From assembly GCA_943329075.2 (NCBI GenBank), contig CALQCM020000046.1, positions 1-35,422 on the forward strand: DNA of 35,422 nt. Reading direction: 5' to 3'. Positions 34,192 through 35,422 of the stretch are shown here, one piece after another. Each line of letters begins with the position of its first letter. The stretch's first letter is position 1. Both the position numbers and the translations under genes were made by a program. The notes beneath the pieces were generated by a model, which did no database searches, had not been told where the DNA came from, and saw only the letters and a list, made by a program, of their open reading frames with translations. This DNA comes from Chitinophaga pinensis. GTDB taxonomy: Bacteria; Pseudomonadota; Gammaproteobacteria; Burkholderiales; SG8-41.

Positions 34192-35160
34192 TCAGGCCAG
34201 GGTGGGCACGTTCAGCTTGATCTGCGCCATGTCGACCTCGACCCCGTCCATTGCCTGCTGGACGATGTCGCGCGGCAGATGCGGCGCGTAGAGCGAAATG
34301 AACGACCGCAGGAAGCTGCGCTGATAGGTATTTTTCCGGATCGAAACATTGAGGAGGCTCGACTTGAACAGATGGCTCGCGCCCATGATGCGCAGGTTCT
34401 TGTCTTTGGTCGGGTCAAACGCTACCGTCGCCAGCACTGCAATGCCGAGGCCGCGCTCGACGTAGGCCTTCGTCACGTCCGCGTCGACCGCGCTCAGAAC
34501 AACGTTGGGTTTGAGACCGGCCCGTGCGAACGCCTCTTCGATCACCCAGCCGCCGCTGAATTCGGCACCGAATGTAACGATCGGATATTGAGACAGCTTC
34601 TCCAGCGTCAGGCGTTTTTCTTTCAGGATGGGGTGCCCGCGCGGCGCGACGATACAGCGGGTCAGGCGGTAGACCGGCACCGAAATCAGGTCGTCGTAGC
34701 TGCGCGATGTTTCGGTGGTGATCGCCACATCGGCCTTGCCCGCAACGACCATTTCGCAGCACTGAATCGGATCGCCCTGCCGCAGGGTCAATCGCACGCC
34801 GGGAAACTGCTTGGCAAAGGCTTCGATCACCCCGGGCAGCGAATAGCGGGCCTGCGTATGGGTGGTGGCGACAGTAAGATCGCCGACGTCATTGGCCGAA
34901 TATTCCTTGCCAATCAGGCGCAGACTTTCGATGTCCTGCAATATTCTCTCTGCGACCCGCACGACTTCGTGCCCGGCCGGCGTCAGCGCTTCGATCTTGT
35001 TCGTTCTGCGACGGAAGATCTGGACCCCGATCTCTTCTTCGATTTCGCGGATCTGGCGGCTGATGCCGGGCTGGGAGCGAAACAGCGTCTCGGCCGCGGT
35101 CGACATTCTGAGCCCCTGCTTGACCACTTCGCAGATCGCCCGCAACTGATGGATATTCAC
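34192..35160 (-). CDS. LysR-type transcriptional regulator, CysB-like
   Basis: A 322-aa LTTR. The winged helix-turn-helix covers residues 1-62 (MNIHQLRAICEVVKQGL, then SQPGISRQIREIEEEIG). The effector domain contains ATTHTQARYSLPGVIEAF, with Thr100 and Thr102 at the positions that bind the effector anion in CysB, and GKADVAITTE, also CysB-like. The GTG start has AGGGG six bases upstream. CysB/Cbl relatives control sulfur or related carboxylate regulons. No sulfur genes are in the window, so here it may have been recruited to the MmgE/PrpD operon that follows on the same strand (214-base gap). Confidence 0.9.
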   Translation of the reverse strand: MNIHQLRAICEVVKQGLRMSTAAETLFRSQPGISRQIREIEEEIGVQIFRRRTNKIEALTPAGHEVVRVAERILQDIESLRLIGKEYSANDVGDLTVATTHTQARYSLPGVIEAFAKQFPGVRLTLRQGDPIQCCEMVVAGKADVAITTETSRSYDDLISVPVYRLTRCIVAPRGHPILKEKRLTLEKLSQYPIVTFGAEFSGGWVIEEAFARAGLKPNVVLSAVDADVTKAYVERGLGIAVLATVAFDPTKDKNLRIMGASHLFKSSLLNVSIRKNTYQRSFLRSFISLYAPHLPRDIVQQAMDGVEVDMAQIKLNVPTLA

Positions 35161-35243
35161 CGTAATCCCCTGCGTCTGAAATCAGAACACCTTATGTGCA
35201 TTGTAAGGCGTTTCCGCGGCGGCGCGTCCCGACTGCTTCGCGA

Positions 35244-35408
35244 TTAGCGGCCGGCGCGATCCGCACGCGCCGGGCGCACGACGTCGTTGCGGTCGCCGTC
35301 CCAGGAAGGCGGTATCAATATTGCGCCGTCGACGCCGGTGTCATTCATTTTGCGCAGGGTGTCATCAATGGTCAGCGACTCCGACCTTGGCGGTCTGCGA
35401 CGCAGCAG
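35244..35408 (-). pseudogene. Amidohydrolase fragment at the right edge
   Basis: The minus strand reads RSESLTIDDTLRKMNDTGVDG, then AILIPPSWDGDRNDV, matching the part of amidohydrolase-2 proteins that follows the metal site; the gene at 11607 has ETPFGCAELVAEMDAAGVHR and LVPPMWQGDSNDY in the same place. The match then breaks into unrelated residues and a TAA, and a TAG interrupts the frame upstream at 35409-35411. It is a short relic about 80 bases upstream of the LysR gene. Confidence 0.6.
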
Positions 35409-35422
35409 CTACGGCCGCGGAG

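Noticed and set aside
34279..35247. 322-codon open frame on the plus strand
   Set aside because: Antisense to the LysR gene, which has full family conservation.
1..35422. CRISPR array
   Set aside because: No set of identical regularly spaced repeats with unique spacers was seen; the TAGGT array has cores that are too short and spacers that are too small.

Overview
The window looks like an accessory, catabolism-rich stretch of a moderately high-GC betaproteobacterial chromosome (Burkholderiales, Alcaligenaceae/Comamonadaceae-like). The main reason is nine full-length Bug/TctC-type periplasmic solute receptors plus two Bug fragments, a gene-family expansion typical of that group. They are interleaved with CoA-ligase, MaoC, MmgE/PrpD, amidase, GMC-oxidoreductase and SDR genes. 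This placement is inferred from gene content; there is no rRNA gene or complete tRNA.

Layout. (1) 302-4326, minus strand: a tightly overlapping operon of two hot-dog (MaoC-like) proteins, SucC-like and SucD-like acyl-CoA ligase subunits and a Bug receptor. (2) 4824-7877, plus: Bug, isocitrate/isopropylmalate-family dehydrogenase, Bug. (3) 7878-10612: a decayed genomic island. It holds a frameshifted tyrosine-integrase remnant, an intact fic gene behind an array of six regularly spaced TAGGT sites, a tRNA-Asn 3' fragment (att-like) and the N-terminus of a second integrase. (4) 10639-12437, minus: amidohydrolase and Bug. Divergent from it, 12869-17733, plus: SDR, tctC, tctB, tctA, a truncated Bug pseudogene and a HAD phosphatase. 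(5) 17816-28639, minus: SDR, UGSC-family selenoprotein, Bug, MmgE/PrpD, Bug, GMC oxidoreductase, amidase, Bug. (6) 28640-31227: relic DNA with a Bug fragment and two degenerate ~90-bp direct repeats that flank a Bug-cupin pair. (7) 31228-33977, minus: two overlapping MmgE/PrpD genes. These are followed by a CysB-like LysR regulator (34192-35160) and an amidohydrolase fragment at the right edge.

Most notable observation: two apparently separate minus-strand reading frames at 25979-27373 and 27392-27715 are one gene. They are in the same frame and separated only by a TGA, and the residues around it read Gly-Met-Gly-Cys-(TGA)-Gly-Ser-Cys, the UGSC motif that names a (seleno)protein family. A strong stem-loop with the geometry of a bacterial SECIS element starts four nucleotides after the TGA. 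The gene is therefore best read as a 578-residue selenoprotein with selenocysteine at residue 108.

Working model: the neighbourhood takes up diverse carboxylates through orphan Bug receptors, possibly sharing the one local TctAB membrane module, and processes them by CoA activation/hydration, dehydrogenation, amide hydrolysis and PrpD-type chemistry. No substrate can be assigned from sequence alone.
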